From positions 98,336-162,335 of the IMG/VR virus record IMGVR_UViG_3300047480_000598: a stretch of DNA of 64,000 nt. The stretch is one strand, 5' to 3'. Positions 44,995 to 54,092 of this stretch are shown piece after piece. The translations under genes and the position numbers were made by a program. The DNA is from a virus. The notes beneath the pieces are model-generated. The model was not told the origin of the DNA. It did not search any database and saw only the letters and a list, made by a program, of their open reading frames with translations. Within the stretch, counting starts at the first letter, position 1; each line of letters opens with the position of its first letter.

Positions 44995-45014
44995 TTGAAT
45001 AAAGAGAGAGTATT

Positions 45015-45623
45015 ATGCAAATTAATGATCTAACCGGGTTCCACATAGAAGGTCATATACATATTCATGATCCAGTTGAAAAAGTTACCTTTGTAAACAA
45101 AAGAAATGCAATTCACTATGAAAACATGAGTATTGCAATGGCACAAAGTATTGCAAATAGTGGACAAGGATTTATATATGAATTAGCATTAGGGAACGGC
45201 GGAACCGCAATAGATCCGACAGGAATTATTACATATTTGACTCCAAATAGTTCAGGTTCAAATTCTAGTTTATATAACGAAACTTATAAAAAAATTGTCG
45301 ATGATCGATCTGATAATAATGTTGATCCGACTAGAAATTTTATCGAAACACGACATGTAACTGGAACAACATATACTGATGTATTTGTAACTTGTTTATT
45401 AGACTACGGCGAACCAACAGGCCAGTTAGCATTTGATAACTCAACAAATAACGATGCAGCTTATATTTTTGATGAACTAGGTCTTAAGTCCTATAGTACA
45501 ACTGGAAATCAACTATTACTAACTCATGTAATTTTTCATCCAGTTCAAAAGTCGTTAAACAGATTAATTCAAATAGATTATACTGTTAGAATTCAAAGTT
45601 TAACAGGATTGGCAGGAGTATAA
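45015..45623 (+). CDS. Virion structural protein, conserved in marine T4-like phages
   Basis: A 202-residue protein opening MQINDLTGFHIEGHIHIHDP, then NAIHYENMSIAMAQSIANSG, ALGNGGTAIDPTGIITYLTP, VTCLLDYGEPTGQLAFDN and the end VIFHPVQKSLNRLIQIDYTV. I recognise this as a widely conserved protein of cyanophage structural modules, with no assigned function. It is compact, beta-rich and has no signal or membrane segment. It has its own late box, a strong GAGAGAG ribosome site, and leads the fibre cluster with a 1-nt gap to the next gene. A baseplate-to-fibre connector would fit the place (inference). Confidence 0.7.
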   Translation: MQINDLTGFHIEGHIHIHDPVEKVTFVNKRNAIHYENMSIAMAQSIANSGQGFIYELALGNGGTAIDPTGIITYLTPNSSGSNSSLYNETYKKIVDDRSDNNVDPTRNFIETRHVTGTTYTDVFVTCLLDYGEPTGQLAFDNSTNNDAAYIFDELGLKSYSTTGNQLLLTHVIFHPVQKSLNRLIQIDYTVRIQSLTGLAGV

Positions 45624-45624
45624 T

Positions 45625-47784
45625 ATGACATATCAAGTCAAATTTACTGAAACATCTAATCCGTCGAAACCGTCACTAACTGTTGACGATCAACAACTAA
45701 ACACACAGACAAGTTTAAGATTCGTGGGTAAAAATTATCCGGGATATGGACAGCCGATAGCTGAAAATTTTTTACACTTATTAGAAAATTTTGCTAATAA
45801 CGAATCACCGGCAAATCCAGTAGAAGGTCAACTCTGGTATGATAATGGAACAAACATATTAAGAGTCTTTGATGGAACAGAGTGGGCTCCGACGGGATCG
45901 ATTAAAAAATCTAATACAGCACCGACATTAACAAATACAACCGGTGATATATGGGTTGATACACTAAAGAAACAGTTATATATTTCGTCAGGATCGACAT
46001 GGTTGCTTGTAGGACCTCAATATAGTAACGGTATTAAAACAGGGCCAGAGACAGAAACAATCACTGATACTGACAATGTTGATCATTTAGTAACAACACT
46101 TTTTGCAGAAAATGAAAGAATTGCAATTGTAAGTAAATCCGCTTTTACTCCAAAGACAACACTTATCGGATTTCCTGCTATCAACCAAGGACTTAATTTA
46201 AGCAAGGTTGATTCAGCAAGTGCAACAAATCCGTCGAAGTTTTGGGGACGTTCAAGCGAGGCAGATGCATTAAATGTTAATGGATCTACAATTGATGCTA
46301 GTAACTTTTTAAGAAGTGATATCACAAGTACTACTAACAATCAGTTTAATATTCGATCAAAAAATGGAATATCAATAGGTGCTGATTTATCTTTCAGTAT
46401 AAGCACTGATACATCTACATTATTTTATTCTAAAAGTAGCGGTAAAAATATCAATGTTCGCGTGAATCACGCGGGTGATGCTGAGTTAAACCCAGGAGAA
46501 TACATTGCACTATCGATTGGGTCAAATACAAAAATTGGAATTGGTCCGGATAATGTAAATCCTCTTGCTACACTTGATGTTAAGGGAGATTTTAGATCTT
46601 CGGGTAATATTTACGTAACAAATACCGGAAGTTCTGCGAATGGAACATACCTAGGGGACGAAAATAACAGTATTGCCACTGAAGGTAGTTTATCAATTAA
46701 TGGTAAATCGTTCTTAGGAGATAGTGTTGTTACATATGGTCCGATTACTCTTAATAAATTACAAGATTTACATAGTGGTAGTCCAATAATTGGAACTAGT
46801 GTTATTGTGCCCGGTGCAACGAATAGTTACGATATAGGTTCATCAAGTCTTAGATTTAGAAATATTTGGGCAAGTACCATAATCGGTAATGTTCAAGGAA
46901 CTTTTTCAGGACCTCTATCCGGTACAGCCGACATTGCAAAAAAATTAGAAAATGCAACAACTTTTAGAATTCGAGGCGATGTCACTTCTTCCCCTGATAT
47001 ACAATTCGACGGCGAAACGACCGACGGCACAGTTACTTTTAACACTATTATCGGTGCTGATATTATTAATGCTAAGACCGAAGTGTTTGACACATATGAT
47101 AGCGATACGTTAATTGTATACAGAGGTGGGAACGTTAGTCCGGGTCTTAAAAAGACAACAAAAGCATCTTTTATTGCAAATATACCGACAGTACCGGTTG
47201 GTGCAATATTTCCGTTTGCCGGTCCGACACCTCCGTCTGGATACTTACTATGTGACGGTAGTGAAGTTAGTATATCGAGATATATTAAATTATTCGAAGT
47301 TATCGGTTATGCATATAAACCATCTAGTAACATGTCGGGACAAGCAGCATTTGCATTACCTGATTTGAGAGGTAGATTTGCATTAGGCCGTGACAATATG
47401 GACAATGAAAAAACCATTCCTGATAAAAACTCTCCAGAAGTATTAATAGATGCAGGCGGCGGATCTTCAAACCGTGTTACTTCGGCAGTAGCTGACTCGT
47501 TAGGAAGTGGTTCTGGATCTGAGCAAACTACAATACAACTTAATAACTTACCGGAACACAAACACAATATGAGCAGTTCGTCGGCTCAATATTATGCAGC
47601 CGGTGTCCCAGGAACAACAGACATCAATGCCTTACCAGGAAGAGGATTGCCAACAGGCACTATTGACGGATACGGATTACCAAATAGTGGAGGGGTGATA
47701 TCAACAAGTCTATCACAGCCTCTAAACATTATGAATCCTTATTTAACTATTAACTACATAATTTATACTGGGGTTGCAGAATGA
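45625..47784 (+). CDS. Tail fibre protein with phage tail-collar domain
   Basis: A 719-residue fibre. N-terminal module (residues about 1-125): TSLRFVGKNYPGYGQPIAEN, FLHLLENFANNESPANPVEG, QLWYDNGTNILRVFDGTEW. This same module begins the next two genes, so the three are paralogues that probably attach at like sites. The middle has trimer-like repeats (IGIGPDNVNPLATLDVKGDF). Near residues 525-600 is a tail-collar domain (PSGYLLCDGSEVSISRYIKL; ALPDLRGRFALGRDN), as in T4 gp12 and many short fibres, with a following NLPEHKHNMSSS segment (His-rich metal site as in gp12). Host-receptor contact is the likely job. It overlaps the next gene by 4 nt. Confidence 0.85.
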   Translation: MTYQVKFTETSNPSKPSLTVDDQQLNTQTSLRFVGKNYPGYGQPIAENFLHLLENFANNESPANPVEGQLWYDNGTNILRVFDGTEWAPTGSIKKSNTAPTLTNTTGDIWVDTLKKQLYISSGSTWLLVGPQYSNGIKTGPETETITDTDNVDHLVTTLFAENERIAIVSKSAFTPKTTLIGFPAINQGLNLSKVDSASATNPSKFWGRSSEADALNVNGSTIDASNFLRSDITSTTNNQFNIRSKNGISIGADLSFSISTDTSTLFYSKSSGKNINVRVNHAGDAELNPGEYIALSIGSNTKIGIGPDNVNPLATLDVKGDFRSSGNIYVTNTGSSANGTYLGDENNSIATEGSLSINGKSFLGDSVVTYGPITLNKLQDLHSGSPIIGTSVIVPGATNSYDIGSSSLRFRNIWASTIIGNVQGTFSGPLSGTADIAKKLENATTFRIRGDVTSSPDIQFDGETTDGTVTFNTIIGADIINAKTEVFDTYDSDTLIVYRGGNVSPGLKKTTKASFIANIPTVPVGAIFPFAGPTPPSGYLLCDGSEVSISRYIKLFEVIGYAYKPSSNMSGQAAFALPDLRGRFALGRDNMDNEKTIPDKNSPEVLIDAGGGSSNRVTSAVADSLGSGSGSEQTTIQLNNLPEHKHNMSSSSAQYYAAGVPGTTDINALPGRGLPTGTIDGYGLPNSGGVISTSLSQPLNIMNPYLTINYIIYTGVAE

Positions 47785-49496
47785 GCTATATTATAAACAA
47801 AACCGACGGGAGTGTACTAGTTGAAGTTGTTGATGGTACAATTAATCAAACAGCAACTGATATTACATTAATAGGTAAAAACTCTAGCTCTTACGGAGAG
47901 TTTATTAACGAAAATTTAGTTCATATTTTAGAAAATTTTGCAGATTCAATTAGCCCAGCTAATCCAATTATTGGACAAATTTGGTACGATATTGGGGAAG
48001 GAAGATTAAAAGTATATGACGGTTCGACTTTTAAGGTATCAGGAGGCACTATTGTTTCTGGAACACTGCCTACCTCGTTTACACAAGGCGACATATGGAT
48101 TGATAGTACTAAAAAACAAGTTCATTTTTATGACGGCGAGAGTAGAATTTTAGCAGGACCTATATATTCATCCACTCAGGGAGTCTCGGGGTTTGTAGCC
48201 GAGGATGTATTCGACACTAATCAACTATTACACACTATTGTTTTATTATATGTATCGGAAGTATTAATAGGAATTTATAGTAAAGATCAATTTATTCCTG
48301 CATCACCTATTGCAGGATATTCTACATCTTTAACACCAAAACAAATTAATGTAGGATTTAATGTAGGCACTTATAGTGGCATAAGTTATGACGTGCCGGT
48401 TACAAAGGCATCGGCTCTGATTGCAGGTGACGACTCATTAAGAACTGCTGAAAGCTTCTTATCAGCATTTGAAGATACATTTGCTAGCGGATCTATTACT
48501 ATTCAAAATAGTGTACCTTTAGTTTTAGGACCAACTCAAAATTTAGAAGTTAACATTACAACAGGAAGTGTGCGAATAAATTCAACTATTAGTGATCAAA
48601 ATTTTTCGATCAATATGTTGAATTCGTTAGGCACAAAGCCGTCGATATTTATTGATGCATATAACGAACATATTGGTTTATACACTGAAACACCGACTGA
48701 TACATTAGATGTTAACGGGGGAGTAAGAATACGTGGAAATTTAACAGTTGAAGGATCATCTACTACGATTAATACAACTAACATCTACATTGAAGATTTA
48801 GTATTCGAAATAGGCAAAGTAGACACCCCAACTGATAGTACTGCTAATGGAGGGGGTATTTCTCTACAGGCCGGTTTAGATGGGAATAAAACATGGTTAT
48901 GGCAGCAATCGACTACAGCATGGACTTCGTCTGAAAACATCGATTTATTATCTGGTAAGGCGTTTCATATTGACGGATCTCAAGTTTTAAGTGAAACTGC
49001 ATTAGGTATATCGGTAGTATCTGCGCCTGGGTTGCATAGTATAGGAGAACTAGGATCGTTAGTTGCAGCAAAATTAGTTATAACTCATGATGATATGAAT
49101 AATATCTCAATAGTTACATATACTAACCCTTCAAGCGCAACTGGAACAATAACATTAGCACCGAAAGGTAGCGGAACAGTTGATGTTAGTAGTAAAAGAA
49201 TTACTAGCGTATCGGACCCTGTAAGCAGTACTGATGCAGTTAATTATCAAACACTAACCTCAGAAGTAAGAACAAAACAAGTAGCATTTTATGCAGATAC
49301 AACAGGACTAAGCACTACATTAATAGGATCAAAAATTTTAGACATTGTGTATCCGTCAGATTATGTTGATGATGATACAATATGTCGAATTTACTGCGTC
49401 GATTCTGCTATAGCACCACAAGGGTATATCGTCAGAGAATATCAAATGGTTAGCGGAATATGGTCTCATGTACTCGACCTTCCTTATCCAAGTTAA
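47781..49496 (+). CDS. Tail fibre paralogue 2
   Basis: A 571-residue fibre paralogue. The N-terminal module repeats that of the previous gene (LIGKNSSSYGEFINENLVHI; then NPIIGQIWYDIGEGRLKVYD). From about residue 305 a stalk unit (GGVRIRGNLTVEGSSTTINT, TNIYIEDLVFEIG) is shared with the minus-strand gene at 2,608-3,627, and the GLDGNKTWLWQQSTTAWTSS segment follows. The end (FYADTTGLSTTLIGSKILDI; VLDLPYPS) has no collar domain. It starts within the stop of the previous gene (ATGA). It is probably a fibre segment or alternative adhesin. Confidence 0.78.
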   Translation: MSYIINKTDGSVLVEVVDGTINQTATDITLIGKNSSSYGEFINENLVHILENFADSISPANPIIGQIWYDIGEGRLKVYDGSTFKVSGGTIVSGTLPTSFTQGDIWIDSTKKQVHFYDGESRILAGPIYSSTQGVSGFVAEDVFDTNQLLHTIVLLYVSEVLIGIYSKDQFIPASPIAGYSTSLTPKQINVGFNVGTYSGISYDVPVTKASALIAGDDSLRTAESFLSAFEDTFASGSITIQNSVPLVLGPTQNLEVNITTGSVRINSTISDQNFSINMLNSLGTKPSIFIDAYNEHIGLYTETPTDTLDVNGGVRIRGNLTVEGSSTTINTTNIYIEDLVFEIGKVDTPTDSTANGGGISLQAGLDGNKTWLWQQSTTAWTSSENIDLLSGKAFHIDGSQVLSETALGISVVSAPGLHSIGELGSLVAAKLVITHDDMNNISIVTYTNPSSATGTITLAPKGSGTVDVSSKRITSVSDPVSSTDAVNYQTLTSEVRTKQVAFYADTTGLSTTLIGSKILDIVYPSDYVDDDTICRIYCVDSAIAPQGYIVREYQMVSGIWSHVLDLPYPS

Positions 49497-49500
49497 TAGG

Positions 49501-49508
49501 AATAAATA
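49501..49508 (+). promoter_or_regulatory. T4-type late promoter AATAAATA
   Basis: AATAAATAC right after the preceding stop codon, 33 nt before ATG 49534. The same octamer plus C is found at 25,459. Confidence 0.6.
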
Positions 49509-49533
49509 CATAAAGATTTAAGAGATTTATAAC

Positions 49534-51060
49534 ATGCCATATACTATAAACAAATATAACGGAGATCAGATTACTGTTATTACAGACGGTACTATCGACA
49601 ACAGATTAGACATTAAGTTAATCGGTAAAAACTATGCCGGATATGGTGAAGTACAAAATGAAAATTTTGTGTTCATGCTTGAAAACTTTGCTAATTCATC
49701 TCCTCCTCCGAGACCAATTGCAGGACAAATTTGGTATGATTCATCTAACGGTAAAGTAAAATTTTACGATGGTTTAAAATTTAGAACTATCGGAGGATCC
49801 GAAACCGGAACTGTAGAACCTTCCGGGTTATCTGTTGGAGACTTTTGGTTTGATACAACTAATAATCAATTTTATGTATGGGACGGATCCAAATATGTTT
49901 TAATTGGGCCGCAAGGAATCCCTGGTTCTGCTACTACACAGATGAGATCAAGAAAGGTAACAGATACTTTAGGTAATACACATGCAATTGTTGAAGGTGT
50001 TGCAAACGGAGTTACTGTATTCATTATTAGTTCTGATCCGGTATTTACATTAAAGCCAGGTACAGATGATATTACAGGTTTTTCAAAGATACATGAAGGT
50101 TTAACATTAATTTATACTAATAATGATGATCCAAGTCATATCGGTGAAACAACATCGGCACATCGATTCTGGGGAACTGCTACAAATGCTGAGAGATTGG
50201 GCGGATATACTGAATCTGACTTCGTTAGAACAGGTGATGCAACATTTACTGGTGTAGTATCATTTGGAGATGACGGATTCACAGTAGGATCAACTAATCC
50301 TCCAAAGTTACTTATTAAGAACGAAAGTGCTGAAACGCCAATTTTTAGGAACCAAGCAGGCGGAACAATGAAGTTCCAGACAACTGTAAACTCTACTACT
50401 AGAACTCCGTTGCAGTTAGTTGATCTTAATGTTCGTCCGGGTGAAGATAACGTCACTGATTTAGGTACAGTTTCTTATAAGTTTAAGAAAGTATATGCAT
50501 ATGACTTTGAAGGAACAGCATCTTTAGCTAATAAGATGGTAGTTAATACCGAATTATCACCGGCACCGGCAACTGCAAGTGAATATCAATCTTCGGGAAC
50601 AGTAGTTGTAAGAACTTCTGCACAACAAACAATTAATTCGACAGTAATTCCGGCAGGTGCGATTAAAGGATCGTTCTTTGTAGGTACAGCAACATCGGCA
50701 AATTACGCAGACTTAGCAGAAAAATACTTACCTGATGCTGATTACGAAGTTGGTACAGTAATGGTTGTTGGCGGAGAAAAAGAAATTACAGCAAGCTCAT
50801 ACGGAAAACGTGCAATTGGTGTTATATCTGAAAATCCTGCATATATGATGAATTCAGAATTAGAAGGCGGCGTGTATGTTGCATTAAAAGGAAGAGTTCC
50901 TGTTAAAGTTAGTGGACCTGTTAATAAAGGAGATTCATTAGTAGCAGCAGCAGACGGAACAGCTAGTATAGTTAATACAGTAGATAGTAGAGTATTTGCT
51001 ATTGCATTAGAGTCAAATAGCTCGTTCGACGTCAAATTAGTCGAGTGTGTAATACTTTAA
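49534..51060 (+). CDS. Tail fibre paralogue 3 with conserved C-terminal fibre domain
   Basis: A 508-residue fibre. The N-terminal module is again present (DIKLIGKNYAGYGEVQNENF; RPIAGQIWYDSSNGKVKFYD). The middle has a trimer-type stalk (TDLGTVSYKFKKVYAYDFEG, an arrangement typical before C-terminal chaperone or knob domains). The last 130 residues are a domain widespread in marine phage fibres: YADLAEKYLPDADYEVGTVM, GKRAIGVISENPAYMMN, then LKGRVPVKVSGPVNKGDSLV. It resembles in style the self-cleaving peptidase G2/intramolecular chaperone ends, but I cannot see cleavage residues with confidence. It has its own late promoter box. Confidence 0.8.
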   Translation: MPYTINKYNGDQITVITDGTIDNRLDIKLIGKNYAGYGEVQNENFVFMLENFANSSPPPRPIAGQIWYDSSNGKVKFYDGLKFRTIGGSETGTVEPSGLSVGDFWFDTTNNQFYVWDGSKYVLIGPQGIPGSATTQMRSRKVTDTLGNTHAIVEGVANGVTVFIISSDPVFTLKPGTDDITGFSKIHEGLTLIYTNNDDPSHIGETTSAHRFWGTATNAERLGGYTESDFVRTGDATFTGVVSFGDDGFTVGSTNPPKLLIKNESAETPIFRNQAGGTMKFQTTVNSTTRTPLQLVDLNVRPGEDNVTDLGTVSYKFKKVYAYDFEGTASLANKMVVNTELSPAPATASEYQSSGTVVVRTSAQQTINSTVIPAGAIKGSFFVGTATSANYADLAEKYLPDADYEVGTVMVVGGEKEITASSYGKRAIGVISENPAYMMNSELEGGVYVALKGRVPVKVSGPVNKGDSLVAAADGTASIVNTVDSRVFAIALESNSSFDVKLVECVIL

Positions 51061-51084
51061 GATTAAATAAACAAAGGATAATTT

Positions 51085-51993
51085 ATGGCAGGTAAAAATA
51101 CTCTAATACTAGCGTCGGATTTTAATGCATTGCAATCGTCGGCAGCACTTGTGTTAGGACAAGGATCCGGAACTTATGGGTACGGGCAATCAGTAACTAG
51201 TTCTCAAGTATCAACAGGTACTAGAATTTCGATATCTCAATGGGAAAATTTACGAAATGATTTGTTAAAATGTATACAACATCAAACTGATACTAGTTAT
51301 GCAAACAATTTAACTACGCCTGCTGCAAACGTAACATTAGCATCAGAAATTTATGACGAATACAAGTTAGTATCGGATGCAATTGGACCTGGAAGATTTG
51401 CATTACCTGCTGGACAAGCAACTAGGGCAACTATTAATTCGGCTCAACGGGTGGCGTCGTGGAATACTGTAGTGTCGCATACTGTTGTTGTTAACTTTAC
51501 CGAATCAACAATTTATCCAGGAACATATAATTCACGATACTTCTTTAACTCTGGAGGAAAGATAGAGTTTACTGCAAGTCGAACCGGAGGAAATAGCGGT
51601 TCTAAGAATACATCTTGGACAACTCTATTAACAAACATGGGTACAATTACGTTTGATTATGATACTACATCAACATCAGGACAGGGTACAGGGTCAGGTA
51701 TTGGTTTTTATGATTTAACTACTTCTGATCAAACAATTTTTACTAGAGCATTAACATCGGCTGAATCTTATTATCCAAACAAGTATTACATTAATGCGCG
51801 AGTAAATGATACAACCAATAGAAATCAAATTACTTTTACAATATATTTTGCCGACGATTCAGGACAACCAAATCCACCTTGGGGAACAGACGAATCAGTC
51901 GACGGTACATTAACTAGCACAGTTCAAACATATCGTGCAACCGGTAGTAATGTATCTATTTTACAGCCAACATCACCGACATCCACTTTATAG
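51085..51993 (+). CDS. Virion structural protein, last of the fibre cluster
   Basis: A 302-residue protein opening MAGKNTLILASDFNALQSSA, with VLGQGSGTYGYGQSVTSSQV and SISQWENLRNDLLKCIQHQT, then a beta-rich Gly/Ser/Thr part (FFNSGGKIEFTASRTGGNSG; YYPNKYYINARVNDTTNRNQ) ending in PTSPTSTL. This type is common at the end of fibre clusters in marine T4-like phages; function is not known. AAAGGATAA precedes the ATG. It is followed at once by an early promoter, which marks the end of the late structural region. Confidence 0.7.
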   Translation: MAGKNTLILASDFNALQSSAALVLGQGSGTYGYGQSVTSSQVSTGTRISISQWENLRNDLLKCIQHQTDTSYANNLTTPAANVTLASEIYDEYKLVSDAIGPGRFALPAGQATRATINSAQRVASWNTVVSHTVVVNFTESTIYPGTYNSRYFFNSGGKIEFTASRTGGNSGSKNTSWTTLLTNMGTITFDYDTTSTSGQGTGSGIGFYDLTTSDQTIFTRALTSAESYYPNKYYINARVNDTTNRNQITFTIYFADDSGQPNPPWGTDESVDGTLTSTVQTYRATGSNVSILQPTSPTSTL

Positions 51994-52005
51994 TAATCTT
52001 AATAC

Positions 52006-52034
52006 TTGACCTGATAATTATTTTAGTGTAAAAT
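52006..52034 (+). promoter_or_regulatory. Sigma70-type early promoter of glycosyltransferase cassette
   Basis: TTGACC (52006-52011), a 17-nt spacer and TAAAAT (52029-52034), with the start codon at 52053 and AGAGG ribosome site between. It lies in the only gap between the late fibre genes and the next five genes, so these can be expressed early and apart from the virion genes. Confidence 0.7.
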
Positions 52035-52052
52035 CACTAAAAGAGGTTAAGT

Positions 52053-52403
52053 ATGGATGAAAAAGTTGAAAAAGCCTTTGATGTAGCAAATTATATTGCA
52101 TCTTTATCAAATCAAAGACGTGTTATTTTAGAAGAATTTGAACAAAAAACTGTATACTACATTAACGGTGGTACTTTTAAAATAACTCCTGAATTAATAT
52201 CTTTTACTAATTTAATGATTCATCGAGGAATTGTTAAGGATGCAGCCTTTATTGATGCAAATAATTTTCCTGTAATTGTAAATGATGTTAATAAATTTTA
52301 CGATGATGTTGTAAATACCTATTTTAATGCAGTAAACGAGTATGCTACTCGATTTGCAGACATAAAAAACAAAAGAAGAGTAGAGGATATTGTCTCGTTA
52401 TGA
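52053..52403 (+). CDS. Small helical protein leading the glycosyltransferase cassette
   Basis: A 116-residue protein opening MDEKVEKAFDVANYIASLSN, then RRVILEEFEQKTVYYINGGT and NAVNEYATRFADIKNKRRVE. It is mostly helical, charged and lacks recognised motifs. Its stop codon overlaps the start of the next gene (ATGA), so it is coupled to the first glycosyltransferase-like gene. I do not recognise the family. A cofactor or regulator of the cassette is possible but not shown. Confidence 0.6.
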   Translation: MDEKVEKAFDVANYIASLSNQRRVILEEFEQKTVYYINGGTFKITPELISFTNLMIHRGIVKDAAFIDANNFPVIVNDVNKFYDDVVNTYFNAVNEYATRFADIKNKRRVEDIVSL

Positions 52404-53239
52404 ATGGAGCAGTAATCTTTGCTCAAAATAATGGAATTATTGACTACAGTAAACTAGCATACTTTTGTGCAGTACGAATTAAGAAGTATTTAGATCTTCC
52501 TGTTAGCATTATTACAGATAATCCTGATTCTTTTTTAGAATATCCTAAAGATACATTCGATAGGATCATCAAGATTCCATACGAAAATTGTACACAAAAA
52601 TTGTTTTATGACGGTACATTAAGTTCTAAAAAAGTAGAATGGAAAAATACCTCACGAAATCAAGTATACGAACTTACACCTTATCAAAAAACTCTAGTAA
52701 TTGACAGTGATTTTATTATCAATTCTTCAAAATTAAAACAAGCATTCGACCGAGATGCATTGTTTCAAATTTATCACAATAGCTTTGACTTGTCTCAATG
52801 GAGAAAAGACGAGTATTTTACTCGGGTAAATCCATATTCTGTCCCATTCTATTGGGCAACTGCATTTGTATTTGAAAAACATCCGGTAATGGAATGTTTC
52901 TTTACTTTGATAAATTACATAAAAGAAAACTGGGGCTACTTCAAAGTATTATATAACATTGAATCGATCTTATATCGAAATGATTATTCGTTTAGTATTG
53001 CAATTCACATAATGAATGGTAAAACAAACGGTGAATTTGCAACAGAATTACCCGGTAAAATGACATATATTTTAGAGCAAGATTACTTGATCGATATGAA
53101 TGACACTGATATGCAATTTTTAATTCAAAAACCAAATAGTTATGGTGAATATCTTGCAGTAAAAACATCAGGAATAGATGTTCACGTAATGAATAAAATG
53201 AGCCTTTTAAGATTTATCGATGGAGGTACCGGTGTCTAA
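52400..53239 (+). CDS. Glycosyltransferase-like protein (GT-A type), copy A
   Basis: A 279-residue protein opening MNGAVIFAQNNGIIDYSKLA. It has a Rossmann-like start, then YELTPYQKTLVIDSDFII with a DSD motif at residues 102-104, the place of the metal-binding DxD of GT-A transferases, followed by FDLSQWRKDEYF and YWATAFVFEKH. The layout is like GT8 or related families that move sugar from a nucleotide sugar; donor and acceptor are unknown. It is paralogous to the next gene: AVIFAQN matches FLIFAQN, and LTPYQKTLVIDSD matches VTPYDETIVLDSD. It lies in a cassette of five genes read from the promoter at 52,006. Confidence 0.7.
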   Translation: MNGAVIFAQNNGIIDYSKLAYFCAVRIKKYLDLPVSIITDNPDSFLEYPKDTFDRIIKIPYENCTQKLFYDGTLSSKKVEWKNTSRNQVYELTPYQKTLVIDSDFIINSSKLKQAFDRDALFQIYHNSFDLSQWRKDEYFTRVNPYSVPFYWATAFVFEKHPVMECFFTLINYIKENWGYFKVLYNIESILYRNDYSFSIAIHIMNGKTNGEFATELPGKMTYILEQDYLIDMNDTDMQFLIQKPNSYGEYLAVKTSGIDVHVMNKMSLLRFIDGGTGV

Positions 53240-54092
53240 AGGATTTTTAATATTTGCACAAAATACGAAAGATACAAATTATGTTCAGCAAGCGTATGCT
53301 CTAGCATTATCTATTAAAAATAGTCAAAAAAACGTAACAAATGTGTCTTTAGTTACTAACGATAAAGTAATTAAAAAACACCAAAAAGTATTTGATCATA
53401 TAATTGAAATTCCTTGGGTTAACACAGAAGAAGTTACAAGATATAGAGGGGAACATAGATGGAAATTATATCATGTAACTCCGTACGACGAAACAATTGT
53501 ATTAGATTCGGATATGTTAATATTAGAAGATATCTCGCAATGGTGGGATTATTGTAGTAATTATAATCTAAAATTTTGTTCGAGAATTAAAAATTATAAA
53601 TTAGAAGTAGTTAATGATACAACTAATGTTTACCGAAAAACATTTACTGCAAACAATTTGCCAAGTCCGTATTATGCATTGCATTATTTTAAAAAATGCC
53701 AAGAAACACACGACTTTTATAAAATTTTGGAATTTGTATGTAATAACTGGCAATGGTGTTATGATCGATTTGCATTAAAAGAATATCAAGATTGTTTAAG
53801 TATGGATTTAGCAACAGCAATAGCAATTGAAATATTTGGAGTTAACGAAACAGTTATTGACGACTGTTCTCCCTTAGAATTTATACATCTAAAACCAGGG
53901 ATACAAGGATGGCCGATATTATTTGAAAGTTGGCAAGATGCTGTACCGTGTGCATTTAATTCTAGAGGAGAATTAGTAATCGGTAATATTAAACAGTCGA
54001 AGATTGCACATTACATAGAAAATAGTTTCTTAACATCGCAAATGATTAAAAAGTTAGAAGGATTAGTAAATGGCAAAGAAAAAGTTCATTGA
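53232..54092 (+). CDS. Glycosyltransferase-like protein (GT-A type), copy B
   Basis: A 286-residue protein. I prefer the GTG start at 53232 (MSKGFLIFAQN) over ATG 53220, because GGAGG (53222-53226) stands 5 nt before it and the protein then lines up with the start of copy A (MNGAVIFAQN). DSD lies at residues 92-94 in YDETIVLDSDMLI, the DxD position, with QWWDYC and FVCNNWQWCYDRFALKEYQD further on. It is a likely GT-A transferase, target unknown. The reading frame overlaps copy A by 8 nt and the next gene by 23 nt. The two copies share only moderate identity, so the duplication is old. Confidence 0.68.
   Translation: MSKGFLIFAQNTKDTNYVQQAYALALSIKNSQKNVTNVSLVTNDKVIKKHQKVFDHIIEIPWVNTEEVTRYRGEHRWKLYHVTPYDETIVLDSDMLILEDISQWWDYCSNYNLKFCSRIKNYKLEVVNDTTNVYRKTFTANNLPSPYYALHYFKKCQETHDFYKILEFVCNNWQWCYDRFALKEYQDCLSMDLATAIAIEIFGVNETVIDDCSPLEFIHLKPGIQGWPILFESWQDAVPCAFNSRGELVIGNIKQSKIAHYIENSFLTSQMIKKLEGLVNGKEKVH

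Noticed and set aside
53220-53231. ATG 53220 as start of the second glycosyltransferase-like gene
   Set aside because: GGAGG sits immediately after it, with correct spacing for GTG 53232, and the GTG start matches the N-terminus of the paralogue.
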